From NCBI GenBank assembly GCA_013396655.1, contig WBMV01003298.1, positions 1,458,695-1,522,694 of the forward strand: a stretch of DNA of 64,000 nucleotides, given 5' to 3'. Below the pieces are notes generated by a model that did no database searches, had not been told where the DNA came from, and saw nothing but the letters and a program-made list of their open reading frames with translations. Made by a program: the position numbers and the translations under genes. Of the stretch, positions 51,570 through 63,255 are shown in pieces (within the stretch, counting starts at the first letter, position 1; each line of letters opens with the position of its first letter). Source of the stretch: Campylorhamphus procurvoides. Its lineage: Eukaryota > Chordata > Aves > Passeriformes > Dendrocolaptidae.

Positions 51570-52959
51570 ATACAAAGAGTCCCCAGAATTTTATTTAAAG
51601 AAAGATGTTCAAATGCAGCATTGAAAAAAGAGAGAGTGAAATGCCAGTAGTCAGAGAACTTATGCTGAGTTATGTTTTCTTTGATAAACTAGCACCATTG
51701 AGTCACAAGTCACAGACTAATTTATTTCTAGAGGTGTAAAAACCCTCCACCATTATAAAATTTCTATGAATTCTATTAAAAATTGGGTTTCAATTTACTA
51801 CTCCTACAGAGATGAAAGCAGTCTGAAGTACAAGTTTTCATACCTATTCATTGTTCAAATTACCCATAAAAGACAGTTTATTCTAAAGTCTAAACATCCT
51901 GATCAAGGGGAAAAAGTGTCTAAAAAGTCAGCTTCACAAGTCTTTACAAACTAAACAAGTAAGAAAGATCTACTGTGCTATAAATATACACAGTACAATA
52001 TGTACAAGTCTGGTCTTACAAAACAATAACTTCCTAGGCCATAAAAATACTAACTCAGCTAGAAAATTTTCTCAGTATTTAGTCAAGCTGTCTCAAGCAG
52101 TCACCATAGCAAATTCCTAAAACACTGATTTGTTCCATAGCACAACAGCTTGAACATGTTCACAACGGGAAAGAGCCCAACACTTCACCATAGAACTGAT
52201 TTCTAATCCTAATTTCCCACTCAGGTTTAGTGGCACTGCTAGTGTTTGCTATCTATTTTAACATCACAAGACCTTTACATATTTCTAGACTGTGTTTGAA
52301 CTATTCAAAGTGCTGAAAGTGCGAACAAAGAATAGAGTTTTGTATTCATTTTCCAGTACATCCTTCTCTGGCACTGGCAACAATAGTCAGGTATTTATAG
52401 GTCTATGAGGTCAACAAGGCACATGCTCATTTGTACATGCTCAGGTAAGTATGCACAGACACACACATGCACTTTGCTTTAAAGACCTGCCCCATAACAG
52501 TAGAAGGCTTCTTTTGAGGAAGGAAATTCAAAAATTCCTTACAAATGCCTTAATGCAGATGCCTGGAATTTATAAAGACCCTGACACAAACTGCTTAAAA
52601 TGACTGTGAGATGGTGGTGAAAAAAAAAAAGAATAATTTTGGTTTTAAACTTATGGTATCCAAGTATTGCTCTGAGATACAGAGACACAAGGTCTATGCT
52701 CTCTCACTCTTTATCAAGCCATGTCCAGGTTACAGTAGCCCACATGATTTATCACTACATGAAACAGCATTTGTGAGCACACATATATGTAACACTGTTC
52801 TACTGGAGACCATCTGCAGTCTGAATGAAAATGAAACTATCTGAAGAATGTTTCAAGCAATATCCTTCTGTACGTACACGTACAAGAAACAACAAAACAG
52901 AACCAGAAAACAGGTTTCACTGATACAAGTTCACATTTCCTCCTTTCCACTCTGCTTCC
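51570..52959 (-). other. PXYLP1: PXYLP1 3' untranslated region (predicted)
   Basis: This is the stretch between the PXYLP1 stop codon and its most distal visible poly(A) signal, about 1.4 kb. It has no open frame of note. On the minus strand AATAAA occurs at 51877-51882, 51721-51726 and 51590-51595. The 3' boundary is inferred from the last signal and is not shown by transcript data; shorter forms ending at the two earlier signals are possible. Confidence 0.6.
51590..51595 (-). promoter_or_regulatory. Poly(A) signal AATAAA, likely PXYLP1 3' end
   Basis: A canonical AATAAA on the minus strand lies about 1.37 kb past the PXYLP1 stop. About 20-45 bases further downstream on that strand is a GT-rich run (ACTTGTGTGTTGTTT), the expected downstream element for cleavage. 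Two other AATAAA copies (51877-51882 and 51721-51726) lack such a clear GT-rich follow-up. Confidence 0.6.
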
Positions 52960-53891
52960 CTACAGTGCTCTCCTACGACACGCATCATAGTAACTCGTAC
53001 TGTTAAAAATTAAGAACATATCCCTCTTGACAAAGTTGACAAATTTTTCTAGTGGGCACATTGGCTTGTCGGAACGTTTATAATGATCCTTGCAAAACGA
53101 GGTCTGGAATGTGACATCAGCACCATTATACAGGATGCGGATAAAGTGTTCTTTGGGTCTCTTCCCATCCTGCCACAGCTCAAAGACTAATCTGGCAGCA
53201 AATCTAGGAAATCTGGCCTCTGTAATGCCCAAGGCACTAAGAACAGGTGACAGTGTGACATCATGTGCAGAGTAGAGAACAAATACTTCTTCTTTCTTGC
53301 CTTCTGCAATACGCTGCAGCCGATTAACAGTCTGGTTGAGGAAAGGATGAGTAGCCAATAGTGCATATAAGAAATAAAGTTTCTTTTCCTGTCTTTCTCT
53401 CTCATCCTCCAGCTGATGTCTCTTGATTACTTTGAAGTGTTCCATACCAATGCAGCCAGTTTTGGTACATGGAAAAGTGACATTGTGACAAAAGTAGCAC
53501 AGGAGAGAATCTATAGGATTAGAAGCTCTCAGCTGCCTGGTGGGAATGCCTACAATCTTTGCCATATCCACATATATTTTCTCCAAATCGTTGTTTTTCA
53601 CCCGTAGGCTGTACTGCCTGCGCTGCTCCTCTTCCAGGTAGTGGTTTCTCATGGGGCAGTCGCAGCTTCCAGAGCAGAAAATGGTGCTCCACTGATGCCT
53701 CATGTTAATTTTCTTCCAGTCAAAGTCTGGCAAGAAGGTGTAGAGCAGTGCCAGGGCACTCTGCAGGGTTCGGCTCTTGCCTGTTGTCTCCAAGTAGAGC
53801 TGTTTTGCTGTCCAGTCACTGGGAAGCAGTTTATGCTTGTTTATATAAATTTCTCGTAATAGTTGTCCATTTCGCAAGTGTTGTACAACCC
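52960..53891 (-). CDS. PXYLP1: PXYLP1 terminal coding exon, 2-phosphoxylose phosphatase 1 C-terminus
   Basis: This large last exon encodes 309 residues plus a TAG stop. It begins VVQHLRNGQLL after the acceptor CTCTTTTAG and ends SYYDACRRRAL. TTGKSRTLQSA near residue 40 is the second conserved arginine region of histidine acid phosphatases. YSAHDVTLSP near residue 205 holds the HD pair that acts as proton donor in this family. Many cysteines (CSGSC, CYFC, CTKTGC) suit a lumenal, disulphide-bonded domain. Sequons NVT, NQT and NST are visible. Length and content agree with the vertebrate protein of about 480 residues, of which about 399 are in the window. An open frame starting at 53877 begins on an internal TTG (Leu), not a real start. 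Nothing suggests a pseudogene: introns are present, the frame is open and the key residues are kept. Confidence 0.98.
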
Positions 53892-55282
53892 CTAAAAGAG
53901 AATTTTAAAAGAAATTACAACACATGATTGGAATCCTCCTAGTTTTGAAAAAGCAGTATAGCTAGCAGCCTTACTGATAAATGAACAGTTAGTTAAAAGG
54001 TTATGAGCTTACAAAACTGAACTTAAATTTGGCTTATTAGGAAAGCTGTATGGAAGATCATATACCTGCTATTCTTCAGTATTACTCAGATTCTAAGAAC
54101 TAAACTGAAATAGAGACAGGAAAACTTGGTTCCATAAAATTTGTTTAAAACTTTAGAGGTTTATATTGGACTAAGACAGAGACTAAATGGGTCTATAAAA
54201 ATAAGGTGGTTTTGAAGATGGACCCAGACTGCGCTCCAGTCATGTTTTCAGAAAGGCAGAGAATGCTCTGCTTCCTGAAAACTTATGGCAGCCAGTAAAA
54301 CCACCAACAGTCGCAAAACAAATACACAGAATGTAAATAGTGTGTAAACTCACAAAACAGTGGTGAGGTGTGCTAGTCATATCAAACGTCCTTCTCCATC
54401 TTCAGGAAGTATTTCAATTGTTTGAGAATTCTTACACTAGAGCTCTGCCAGCTGGAAAGGATGAGGTGTGTATCCCTCACACACCAAAACCTTTGCTCCA
54501 GAATTCATGTTTCTTGCATTAGCCTCTCACAGCAGCAAAGCAACAGGCATGAACCCTTCATGCACTAGTACATCTCTATACATTTGCTGTAGGCAACAGG
54601 AGTCCCCAAACAGCAGCTTAGATACAGTCTCTGTGTGTTTTGAGCAATTTCACACACAACACTGCCTTAGGAAGTGTTAGCAGTGTTTGTGGTATCCTGC
54701 CTCCATTCCTCCTGACATCACTTTGCAAGACTTTACCCTGATCACTTATTTCTTCCAGTGGGAACACTTGAGGATTTGACAGTCACCAAATGTATAAAGT
54801 ATTTCCATAATACAAGCATCAAGTTTATTACATCAGAGTCTCTTGTAAGGGATGCAGCAGGTAAAAACAGGCCACTAAGTGATGGTTCTTCAGTTCCAGG
54901 GCTGCTCTGAATCACAAACCAGTGAGTAACAGATTCTCCCTCAGAGGGACTGAGCAATGCCATTTGTCACAAGGATAACAAAGCCATTTTGTGGTGTGAA
55001 GCAACATGAAGGAAAGGTGTTACAAATAAAGTTAAAAGAGATGCCAAGCTTGACCAGTCTGCAACAGAACTGACAGACTATAGGATAAACCACGGTTTCT
55101 ACAACTCTTGCCACTTTTACAGCAGAGAGTCCAGTACCTTATTCTTATCCCAGCACAACCTATGCTATGACCAACATGATAAGCTTCCATAAAAAAGCAT
55201 TTATTTCAATATAAAGAAAAACAGAAGATCCGGGTCAAGCAGACTCTGTTGAGCAGAGGACAGAGCTGCTATGGGAACTCAC
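53892..55282 (-). other. PXYLP1 intron between the last two coding exons
   Basis: This 1391-bp intron is bounded by a GTGAGT donor and a TTTTAG acceptor on the minus strand. I see no repeat or secondary gene in it; open frames inside are short chance frames. Confidence 0.9.
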
Positions 55283-55422
55283 CTGTCTGTGTAAGCTCTC
55301 CCATTTCACACAGAGAATGACTGGGGTAGCGAGGCAGGCTGCTCAGGGAACCATCCATTTGGGCTGCAGACCCTTTGGACATATGTTTCATGAAAGCTTC
55401 GAGATGAGGATGAGAAGGTTTC
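55283..55422 (-). CDS. PXYLP1: PXYLP1 middle coding exon (partial gene)
   Basis: This 140-bp exon carries 46 whole codons, from KPSHPHLEAF through SLSSLPRYPS to CEMGELTQT, and matches the PXYLP1 segment following the catalytic RHG region. On the minus strand the acceptor is CTCTCTAG before 55422 and the donor is ACAG|GTGAGT after 55283. The first base completes the arginine codon from the upstream exon, and the last G begins a glycine codon completed by the final exon, so the three exons join in one frame. The segment belongs to the catalytic domain: the family has a conserved GELT(Q/P)xG turn here, seen as GELTQTG. It has no frameshift or stop codon. It is flanked by a 7706-bp intron upstream and a 1391-bp intron downstream. 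Confidence 0.97.
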
Positions 55423-56382
55423 CTAGAGAGGCAAAAACCAAAATGTGAAAACTCCCAAAAGCATATGGGAAAAATAGCTCTAGAGAGTCAAGTATTCCAA
55501 GTGTGTCAGCTCAGAAATTTCATGGTGCGAGGTTATTTCCCGCTGAGACAACATCTGCACTTACTCAGGACTTTTGCAAGTATGGTAAAGAAATCTAACT
55601 ACGTACTGTCTACTAAAGAGATAGAGGGAAACAGATGTCTTGTCATGTTAATATTATGGTAACTTTCAGTAAACAATCTGGAAAGATTTTTTGGTGTTTT
55701 ATTTGAATGCAATCGCTAATACTCTTATGAATAATATAGATACATAAATTAAATCATTATCAAAACCCAAACTTCTCTCCAGCTTCTGAAGTACCATTGC
55801 ACTTTACCAGCACAGCCAAAGGCACCAACAAGCTAAAGGGGTTCAACCAACCAGTATTTTAAGTAGATTCTCAAATTCTGTAAAGTACAATGCTGATTAG
55901 AATCTCAGCCTTTATTTCTAGTTACTTCAGGCCTCAAATCAAATAGCACATGTAGTCTCCATTAAGTGGTATCTGGAAAGTACTACCCCGAGGGCCCATT
56001 AAAAGTGGAAGTCATTGTTTTGGGCATCGTACTATCACCCAGGAAGAAAGAGGCCAACACTGTCACCCCCATCATGGTTACAGCTGGGAAAGAGATACAC
56101 CTCAAAATACCTACAAATACAAAAAAACTCACAAACAGTGTAGCCCAAAGGAGTTTGAAGCTTTAAAAAATAAATCTGTAATCACATTTCTACAGCAGAA
56201 GTGCATTACATAAGGCGGGATTTCTTTGCTAAATGTCAGCAGTTACCAAATGTCACACAAGGCACTTTCTACTTTTGTGCAAAACTAAAACAGGAACTGG
56301 AAACCCAACTCTGCCCCAGATGGTTCTCATTTTAACAGGACTTTAAGCTTGAATATGGTTAGTATTTTTTCACATTGTTTAA

Positions 56383-56403
56383 AATATATATATATAAATA
56401 TAA
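56383..56403 (+). repeat. TA dinucleotide microsatellite in a PXYLP1 intron
   Basis: About nine TA units with one extra A. Confidence 0.85.
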
Positions 56404-59097
56404 ATTTTGTCAAGAGATATTTTACCGAAGTTTGGGGTTTGTGTTTATTCCTCTTCTATTTTCTAGAATGATAAAATTTTTTTATATAAAAACCAAAAAA
56501 CCAAGCTGAGTTGCAGGACCCACCAGAGGGAGCAATAACACCACTAAAGTAGGAATGAGTGCCTGGAATCAAAGTTTACTGGGACAAAGACATCCTGCTT
56601 ATGTAGCAGAGCCAACTGTGAAACCCTCACACACGAGAGGACCTCTTGCAGAGCTGTGCTCACAGCATGAATATACAGGAGGTCTCATAAGAATCAGTGC
56701 CTGTCAAGGGAAAGGTAGCTCAAACTATTTTGTAAAACTTGAATTTTCCAGTATTTATGTTAGCTTCAGGGGAAAAAAAAATCCTGGAAGGAAAATGCTA
56801 CAATAAATTATGGTACAACTGCCAGTAAAGAAACAGTGCAAAATGAGACAAAAAGCATAATGAGATAAAAAGTCAAATTAATGCTTTCATTTTTACCTCT
56901 AATTGAAAGGAAACCCAGGCAATTTATGACATTCTAACTGCACAGCTTCTTCTGCATATTACAATTTTAACAAAGCAAATGAAGATTAACATTTGCAAAG
57001 CAGAGATACATAAACCAGGCTCTGTTCCTTTCTCAAGCAGTCGAGGCTTCCTCCTGTACAACTGCACATTACACTATTCTCACAGCCTAGCAGTGCAATC
57101 TAAAAATGGGTGAAGTTGAGAAAATTAAATTAAACCCATTAGAAAATTACTCTCTAAGCTTATCACAAAGGTAGGAGGGTGAACTACCAATTTGCTAAAT
57201 CTTGCACTTTACAAAGCTCTACACACGAATAAATTGTCAATCAAAATTTTTCTTAACACTGTCTAGTTAATTAGCAAGTTCTGCAAATATGTGTGAAAGA
57301 AAACTGTGTTATCCATTCTGCTTCTTTTGCTGCTTTGTTTATAATAACCTGAATTTTAATAGAATCAAACCTGTGCTGATAAAACTGCCAGCAATCACTT
57401 GTGGGAGGAAAAAAAAGGAAAGGAAGAAGTATTTGCCAGTGCTTTGCAAAAAGATTTACCCAAAAAAATGGCAGGCAAGATAAATTTTCATATAGATGCA
57501 TAGATGCAAGTTACTTAATTTTGGATTACACTATATTTAAAGTGAGCAGAAGATAAACACATGCTTGCAGAAGCAAACGATGAAACATCACAAATTCAAA
57601 GCTTATTACTTGTTAAATGTATTCCAAGCAAGAAAAAAAAATCAAGCAATAGAAATAAGAGCCATTCCGCCTGAAGGGGACAGAAATCTCAAGCTACAGA
57701 ATACTTTTATCCTGAATGTAATCCTCATGTATGGAACCGAATTCTGAAAATACCAGAAATTCTCTTCAATTAACCCTGCACAACTGGGCAAATAAACACA
57801 TTTTTCTCTGCAGCAAAATTTCTAGCAGCATTCAGGCTGCCAGCTGCCAAACCATTCCCCCTCCCACCCCAAGATTTCTCTTTTATTTAGAATATGAATC
57901 CTCCTGTTGAATTGGCCAATTTACAGATGCTGCAGGAGATGGAGTATCCAGGCAACCCGGCTGAGGCTGCTGGGGCTGCTGGAGCAGGAAGCAAAGGAAA
58001 TTGCTCCCTTGTACAGCTGAAAAGACTGAATTAGCCTTAAAATTGTATTTCCATACAAGTAGTCAGAAAATAGAAATGGGTTAAAGGGATATCCTCCTGT
58101 AATTCGCCCAGAGTTACAATGACAAGCTACTACATTTGGAAATAGTATTAGGACAATAAATATTTTGAATTTTGTCAGAACATAGAACAGCTTTCCACTT
58201 AAACCCACCAGCAACAGCCACACTCCCTAATTTTGAACATTTGTTTCCCATATTTCAAGTCTGTTAATTTGCCTTTTAATGATTTTACTTTTAAAAATAG
58301 AATAAATAGAACAAAGCTGAGGGTGCTTCTTTACCCTCAAATAATTAATTCATCTTATCTGTCCATTATTTACCAACTAAACACTGGGATAATAGATGCC
58401 GGATTTAATACTGCACTTTTCATGCACTAGCACTAAAATGGACCAACATTTAAATCTTTACTCAGCATTTAAATAGCTTCTTTGTAAAGGTCTTAAAAAG
58501 CTTTAAAACTGAAATATCACCCCTCTATTGCTATACTGTAACCTGTGTACATGGAAAGATATCACACTGCACAACTATTTGACCTGTGTGTGTATTTGTG
58601 CCAGGAACTGAGCTGACATCCTCAATAAAATCCCCCTTTTCCTGGACGAGTTCAGATACAAAAATGTATGGCCAAAGCAGAGAGGACCAAGCTTCTCACA
58701 AGGAGCTGCAGAGCCCTCAGTGTCACCTGGTGAGTAAATGTGACCACGCCAGGCTTCTGGCACACAGACATGACCTTTCTGTAATCATAAAACACAATAT
58801 TCTGTCTGCAAACTTACCAAAAGTCCCTTTTCACTTTATTTAAAATGCAAAAAAAATATTTTTTCACAGAAAATACATGTTATTTTTGCTTGAAGTTTAA
58901 GTAGACAAAAAGCATCAGATCAAAGGACTATAGTGTTTCCTTTTTAGAAGGCAAATGAATGGAAACAGCCACTAAAACCCAACAACAGATCTTTGTAGTC
59001 TACAAAAGAGATCCTAAGGCAGTAGTAGTACTGTTGGGGATTATTTATTCATAAAGGTCTCACAGCTTTTACATTTTTATAACAAACTCTACAGTGT

Positions 59098-59165
59098 TCC
59101 CCTGGCAGGGGCTTGGAACTAGATCTATAAGGTCCCTTCCAACCCAAACTATCTTGTGATTGTGT
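59098..59165 (+). mobile_element. CR1 3'-end fragment
   Basis: The segment contains GGCAGGGGCTTGGAACTAGA, then ATAAGGTCCCTTCCAACCCA and a worn terminal ATTCTATG-type end (CTTGTGATTGTG). This is the standard 3' end of a heavily 5'-truncated CR1. It lies in the large PXYLP1 intron, opposite to the gene. Confidence 0.85.
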
Positions 59166-61159
59166 AAATCCACCTATTTCACTGCTCTTCTGAGTCTTCA
59201 GAGTAGAGTCAGGAGAGCTTTCTTCACCTAATTCTGGTCTGGATCATATTTTGACCTCACTTCAAACCAAATCCACACCTCCCTTAGCTCACAGTATGAT
59301 ACTTGCCTCTCCCACACTTTTCCATCTCATTTTTGGGGCAGTTTCAAAACAAGTGCATACTCAACATAAAATTTCAGTATTTGTTACTAAGCTTCTTATG
59401 ATTAACATCAACACCTCTTCAAATGCCTTAAAGTATATGCTAATTAACCCAGCTTACTATCAAATTATACCAGTCTTCTGAAATCATTTTAGTATCTTCC
59501 AAAAAGCATTTCTTCCCTCTCTCACATGCAAACTCAGTGAAGAAACACTGCATATTTTTTACTTTTGACACTATAGATGTGAGCTACACAGGAACAAAAA
59601 GTGGGAGATTAATTTATTTTCCGCATAAGCAAACACTAAAATGAAAAGGTTTTCATAGCATTGTTCAATTAATTTTCTTGAGGAAAAAAGTATATATTAT
59701 TCAGTTCCCTTTGGAAATTTGCATCCAGAACAATGAAAATAATAACATTAATTGAAGTTTTAGATGGAAGAAACCTCCAAAGCATTTAATCCATTTGCTT
59801 ATATTCATTCCACACTTATATGTCACAATCCATCATTCCCAAAACCAAAGAGTGACCTCAAGGCTGTTTTGCATATCCATTAGAAGTCCACGGGGCTGTA
59901 GCATAATCTGCTTAATTAATGAATTCCATCAGCTGAATGCCAAGTCAAATAAAGAACAGCCTGCATATGAGCAGCATGCTTATCTGATGTTATAAATCCA
60001 GAAAGCTTAAACAAGCCAGACTTTCAATCAGACATCTCAACTTACTGTACAGCATCAAGAAGCCTGCAGTTCAAAGGCAGCGATTACAGACCTTGCCATA
60101 CTCTCCTTATAAATGTTTACAATCAAGGACCACATTTACATCACAAAGCAATATAAGCCTGACAGCCAAATCACTTCCTGATGCTAAAGTAATAAATGTT
60201 CCACTCCAAACAATGGCCAGAGCAGTAACAATTCTAGCTTTATTCAGTAAGGTCAGCTTTAACACCTCTGGACAGAATGGTGCAGAGCCAACTCCTTTTA
60301 TCCTTCTGATGCCCTAAAAGGGGAGATTCTGTTTTACATAAATTTTGTTCTTGAGGAGACAAAGTGCGGCTGTGAACAGTAAGGGATGTCTCAGCTATCC
60401 ACTGAGGCTCTAGTACTTCACACATCAGGAAGAGCCAAGGGTATCTACCCCGCTGGGCTCCTCAGAGCCCTCTTAACTGCTCCACTTGGTCATTCTGTGT
60501 CAAAAGCCACACTATTTCCTTGCCTTTTATGAATAGTTTTTATGAATCCAGGGTCTTTATATTGTATTCCTTGACTGAAACTGAAGTGGAAATAGCTATA
60601 AAAGCTTCTCCGACAAATACAAAACTGAGGTCTCATGTGGCCCTCTAATATTGAGAAAAACAGTTACTCATCCAACATTGTCACTTGCAGTTACCATCTT
60701 TTCAATAAAGCTTTCTCACATACCTTCTAACATGACAGATATTAAACAAGATCAGAAGGTTAGAGCCTCTAAGAACTCAATAGAAATCTGGATCATATTC
60801 CTTTACTTAGTATTTCATGATGAAAATAGTCTCACCCCTTAAAGGCAAGTCATTAATAATGTTATCGCAGCTATTAGCAAACTATTCATCTTCCATCTTG
60901 TTAGAGAAATTAATTGCCCACTCAGCTCTACGGCAGAGATAACAGGAGTTTAGTCTCCTCTCTGCAATCTCAGGATTGCACATCCCATTTCAGAAAGCCA
61001 GGCAGTTTGCAGGGGACACAGAATGCTTTCGGGGTTGGGCGCCTCTCAAGGAAATCAAACTTCTCTTGAGAATGTTCAACCAGACCACTGAATGACACTT
61101 CTGGACAAAACAGGCATTTTGGTGGAAGCTGAAGTGCGAATAGAGAAAGCAGCAGCCAA

Positions 61160-61855
61160 CGTGTGGCTGCCTGGGCTGCCAGCACACACTGTTGGTTGTT
61201 TCCATCCAGTTTTTCATCCACCAGAACTCCAAGGTCCTTCTCTGCAGGGCTGCTCTCAATGATTTCTCCCTGTCTATGTTCACAGTTGGGATTAACCCAA
61301 CCCAGTGCTGCACCTTGTGCTTGGACTTGTTGAACCTCTTTGAGTTTCTCATGGGCCCACTTCTAGAACTGGACACAAATTTCTTGTCATCTCCAAACTT
61401 GCTGAAGGTGCACTCAATCCCACTGTCCGTATTATTAATGAAGGTATTGAAGAGCACCAGTCCCAAGACAGAGCCCTGAGCCCCTCGACAGCACTCGTCA
61501 CCGGCCTGCACCTGGACACAGAGCCATTGACCACAACTCTGTCTGCATCCACTCAGCCAATTCCTTATCCACTGAACAGTCCACCCTTCAAATCAGTGTG
61601 TCTCCAATTTGGAGATAAGGGTGGCATGTAGGACTGTACTGAAAGCCTCACAGAAGTGTAGGTAGATGATGTCGGTCTTCCCTTGTTGACCACTGCAGTC
61701 ATTGCATCACAGAAGGCCACCAGAGAGGTCAGGCACAATTTGCCCTTAGTAAGGCCATACTGGCTGTCTCAGGTCATCTCCTTGTATTGCATGTGCCTTA
61801 AAATGCTTCCATGAGGATCTACTCCATGATCTTTCCAGGCACTGAGGTCAAATGC
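61160..61855 (-). mobile_element. CR1 non-LTR retrotransposon, decayed reverse-transcriptase segment
   Basis: Minus-strand translation in mixed frames shows CR1 ORF2 hallmarks: RVVVNGS, QGSVLGLVLFN, GIECTFSKF, then FGDDKK at the position of the catalytic FADDTK motif, and DEKLDG. The frame shifts between the RVVVNGS part (61349-61552) and the QGSVLG part (ending near 61511), so no working enzyme is encoded. The copy lies inside a PXYLP1 intron, antisense-independent of the gene frame and on the same strand. It lacks the usual CR1 3' UTR and terminal repeats at its low-coordinate end, and the sequence below about 61160 no longer resembles CR1. Confidence 0.93.
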
Positions 61856-63128
61856 ACTTTCAGTGTGGCATCAACACTTGCAGCATAACAGAGAAAAGCC
61901 AATTCTGAACGAATGAAGAAATAACGTTCTTGCTTTTCAGGTGTAGAATTAAAGACAGAGGAGATTCCATGCTATTCTGTAAAAAGGTGTTTATGGTGTA
62001 TCTACAGTGCTGGGCATATCTACTGTACCTCTTCTCCTGGGTAATGTATGCAGGAACACAAAACACACCCAGCCCCCAAGTCCCCAAAATCTCCACACCT
62101 GACACTGCTAAGGGGGCAGCTGCATACAGGTGTATATTTGCCTAGAGGTTTTGCTAATATATCTAATAGTATTTCTTGATATTTTTCTTTTAATTGTAAG
62201 TATACTGTAGATTCAGTGGTAATTTCTCCTTTGGGGAAAAAAATAAAAATACCATAGATCCTATTTGAAAGGAAAAAAACCTCACATGTAATCAAGCAAG
62301 CTAGGGCAAAGGTTGGAGATTTACATCCCCACTGTTTATTTCTACTGCTCTGCACTGTCTTTATCAGCGAGTAAACTCCCAACAAACACAGAAGAGAAGA
62401 AATTCTGATCATACCTACAGCTCAAAGTGGCTCAGGTATGAAAACAGGCATCAACAGCCTAGAAAGATGATGTAAGACAGAAGCACACTATGGTGGTACT
62501 GAAAGGAAAACTGTGTTTTCGTGTCAGTCGGACACAAATAACTGTGACAGTTCTAAACAGTGAGTGGTAACTACAAGAAAAGGGTAGTTTTCAGATAGCA
62601 AAATGCATTTTAACAGTTAAATGCACAACTCCCTTTTTTCCTGAATTTTTACATAAATCATTAACTTAAGAGAACTGATAGCCTGTATTTCTGAAAAGAT
62701 AATAATATAAACTACAAATATCAATTTTCATATGGTAGTGATGAACTGAGACCTTTATGTATTCAGATGAAAGGAAGCACGCTGAGCTGAAATGGAAGAG
62801 ACTATCTCAAACACTGCACTTACATTTTGAAAATGTGTAGAAGCTTGTCTAAGAGGAATGGCAACCTAAATATTCAATTAAATAGGTTTTGCTTTTTAAA
62901 GAAATACAAAGAACTTATTCTGGTCTGAACTGGTAACAGCTAATGGTTCTTGTTTCAAGAAAAGTATTGTGCATCACTAATACAGGGACTGCCTTTTTAA
63001 ACCATGGCAATACATAAAGATCAGAAGTCACAATATACTTCAGACTGCACAAATTGTTTCCTGAAGAGGAACAGAATAATTCTGAAGCAAAACAAGCACT
63101 TAGTAATGACAAAACCCAGGAATTTTAC

Positions 63129-63255
63129 CTGCTGGGCACCAACATACAGTCAATGTCAGGTCTCTTTGTCTTGGGAATGGCATATAGTGGATACCTATCA
63201 CCATGTCGAATCAACACTTGAACAGACACCAGTTTAAAATAATGAGGTGCATGAC
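63129..63255 (-). CDS. PXYLP1: PXYLP1 coding exon with the catalytic RHG motif (partial gene)
   Basis: This internal exon encodes 41 full codons of 2-phosphoxylose phosphatase 1, beginning HAPHYFKLVSVQV and running through IRHGDRYP to IDCMLVPS. IRHGDRYP is the RHGxRxP signature of histidine acid phosphatases; in this family its histidine is the phosphate-accepting nucleophile. The known enzyme is a Golgi membrane protein that removes phosphate from the 2-phosphoxylose of the glycosaminoglycan linker, allowing chain extension. The exon has an acceptor (CTTTAG) before position 63255 and a donor (AG|GTAAAA) after 63129. It starts inside a split glycine codon (G|GT) and ends inside a split arginine codon (AG|G), which fits the next exon exactly. 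The reading frame is intact. The preceding roughly 80 residues, including the membrane anchor, are not seen to the right and should lie outside the window. Confidence 0.97.

Larger units (their letters stand above)
55423..63128 (-). other. PXYLP1 7.7-kb intron holding CR1 fragments
   Basis: This intron is bounded by a GTAAAA donor at its right end and a CTCTCTAG acceptor at its left end. It contains a short plus-strand CR1 3' end (59098-59165), a decayed minus-strand CR1 reverse-transcriptase segment (61160-61855), a TA repeat at 56383-56403, and AT-rich stretches with TAAT and TTTGCATAT motifs near 59.65-59.95 kb. Nothing else in it is recognisable as a gene. Confidence 0.85.

Noticed and set aside
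53877..53877. Apparent start codon of the PXYLP1 terminal frame
   Set aside because: The codon is TTG (Leu). The frame continues upstream to a splice acceptor at 53892-53893 and joins the preceding exon in phase, so this is an internal residue.
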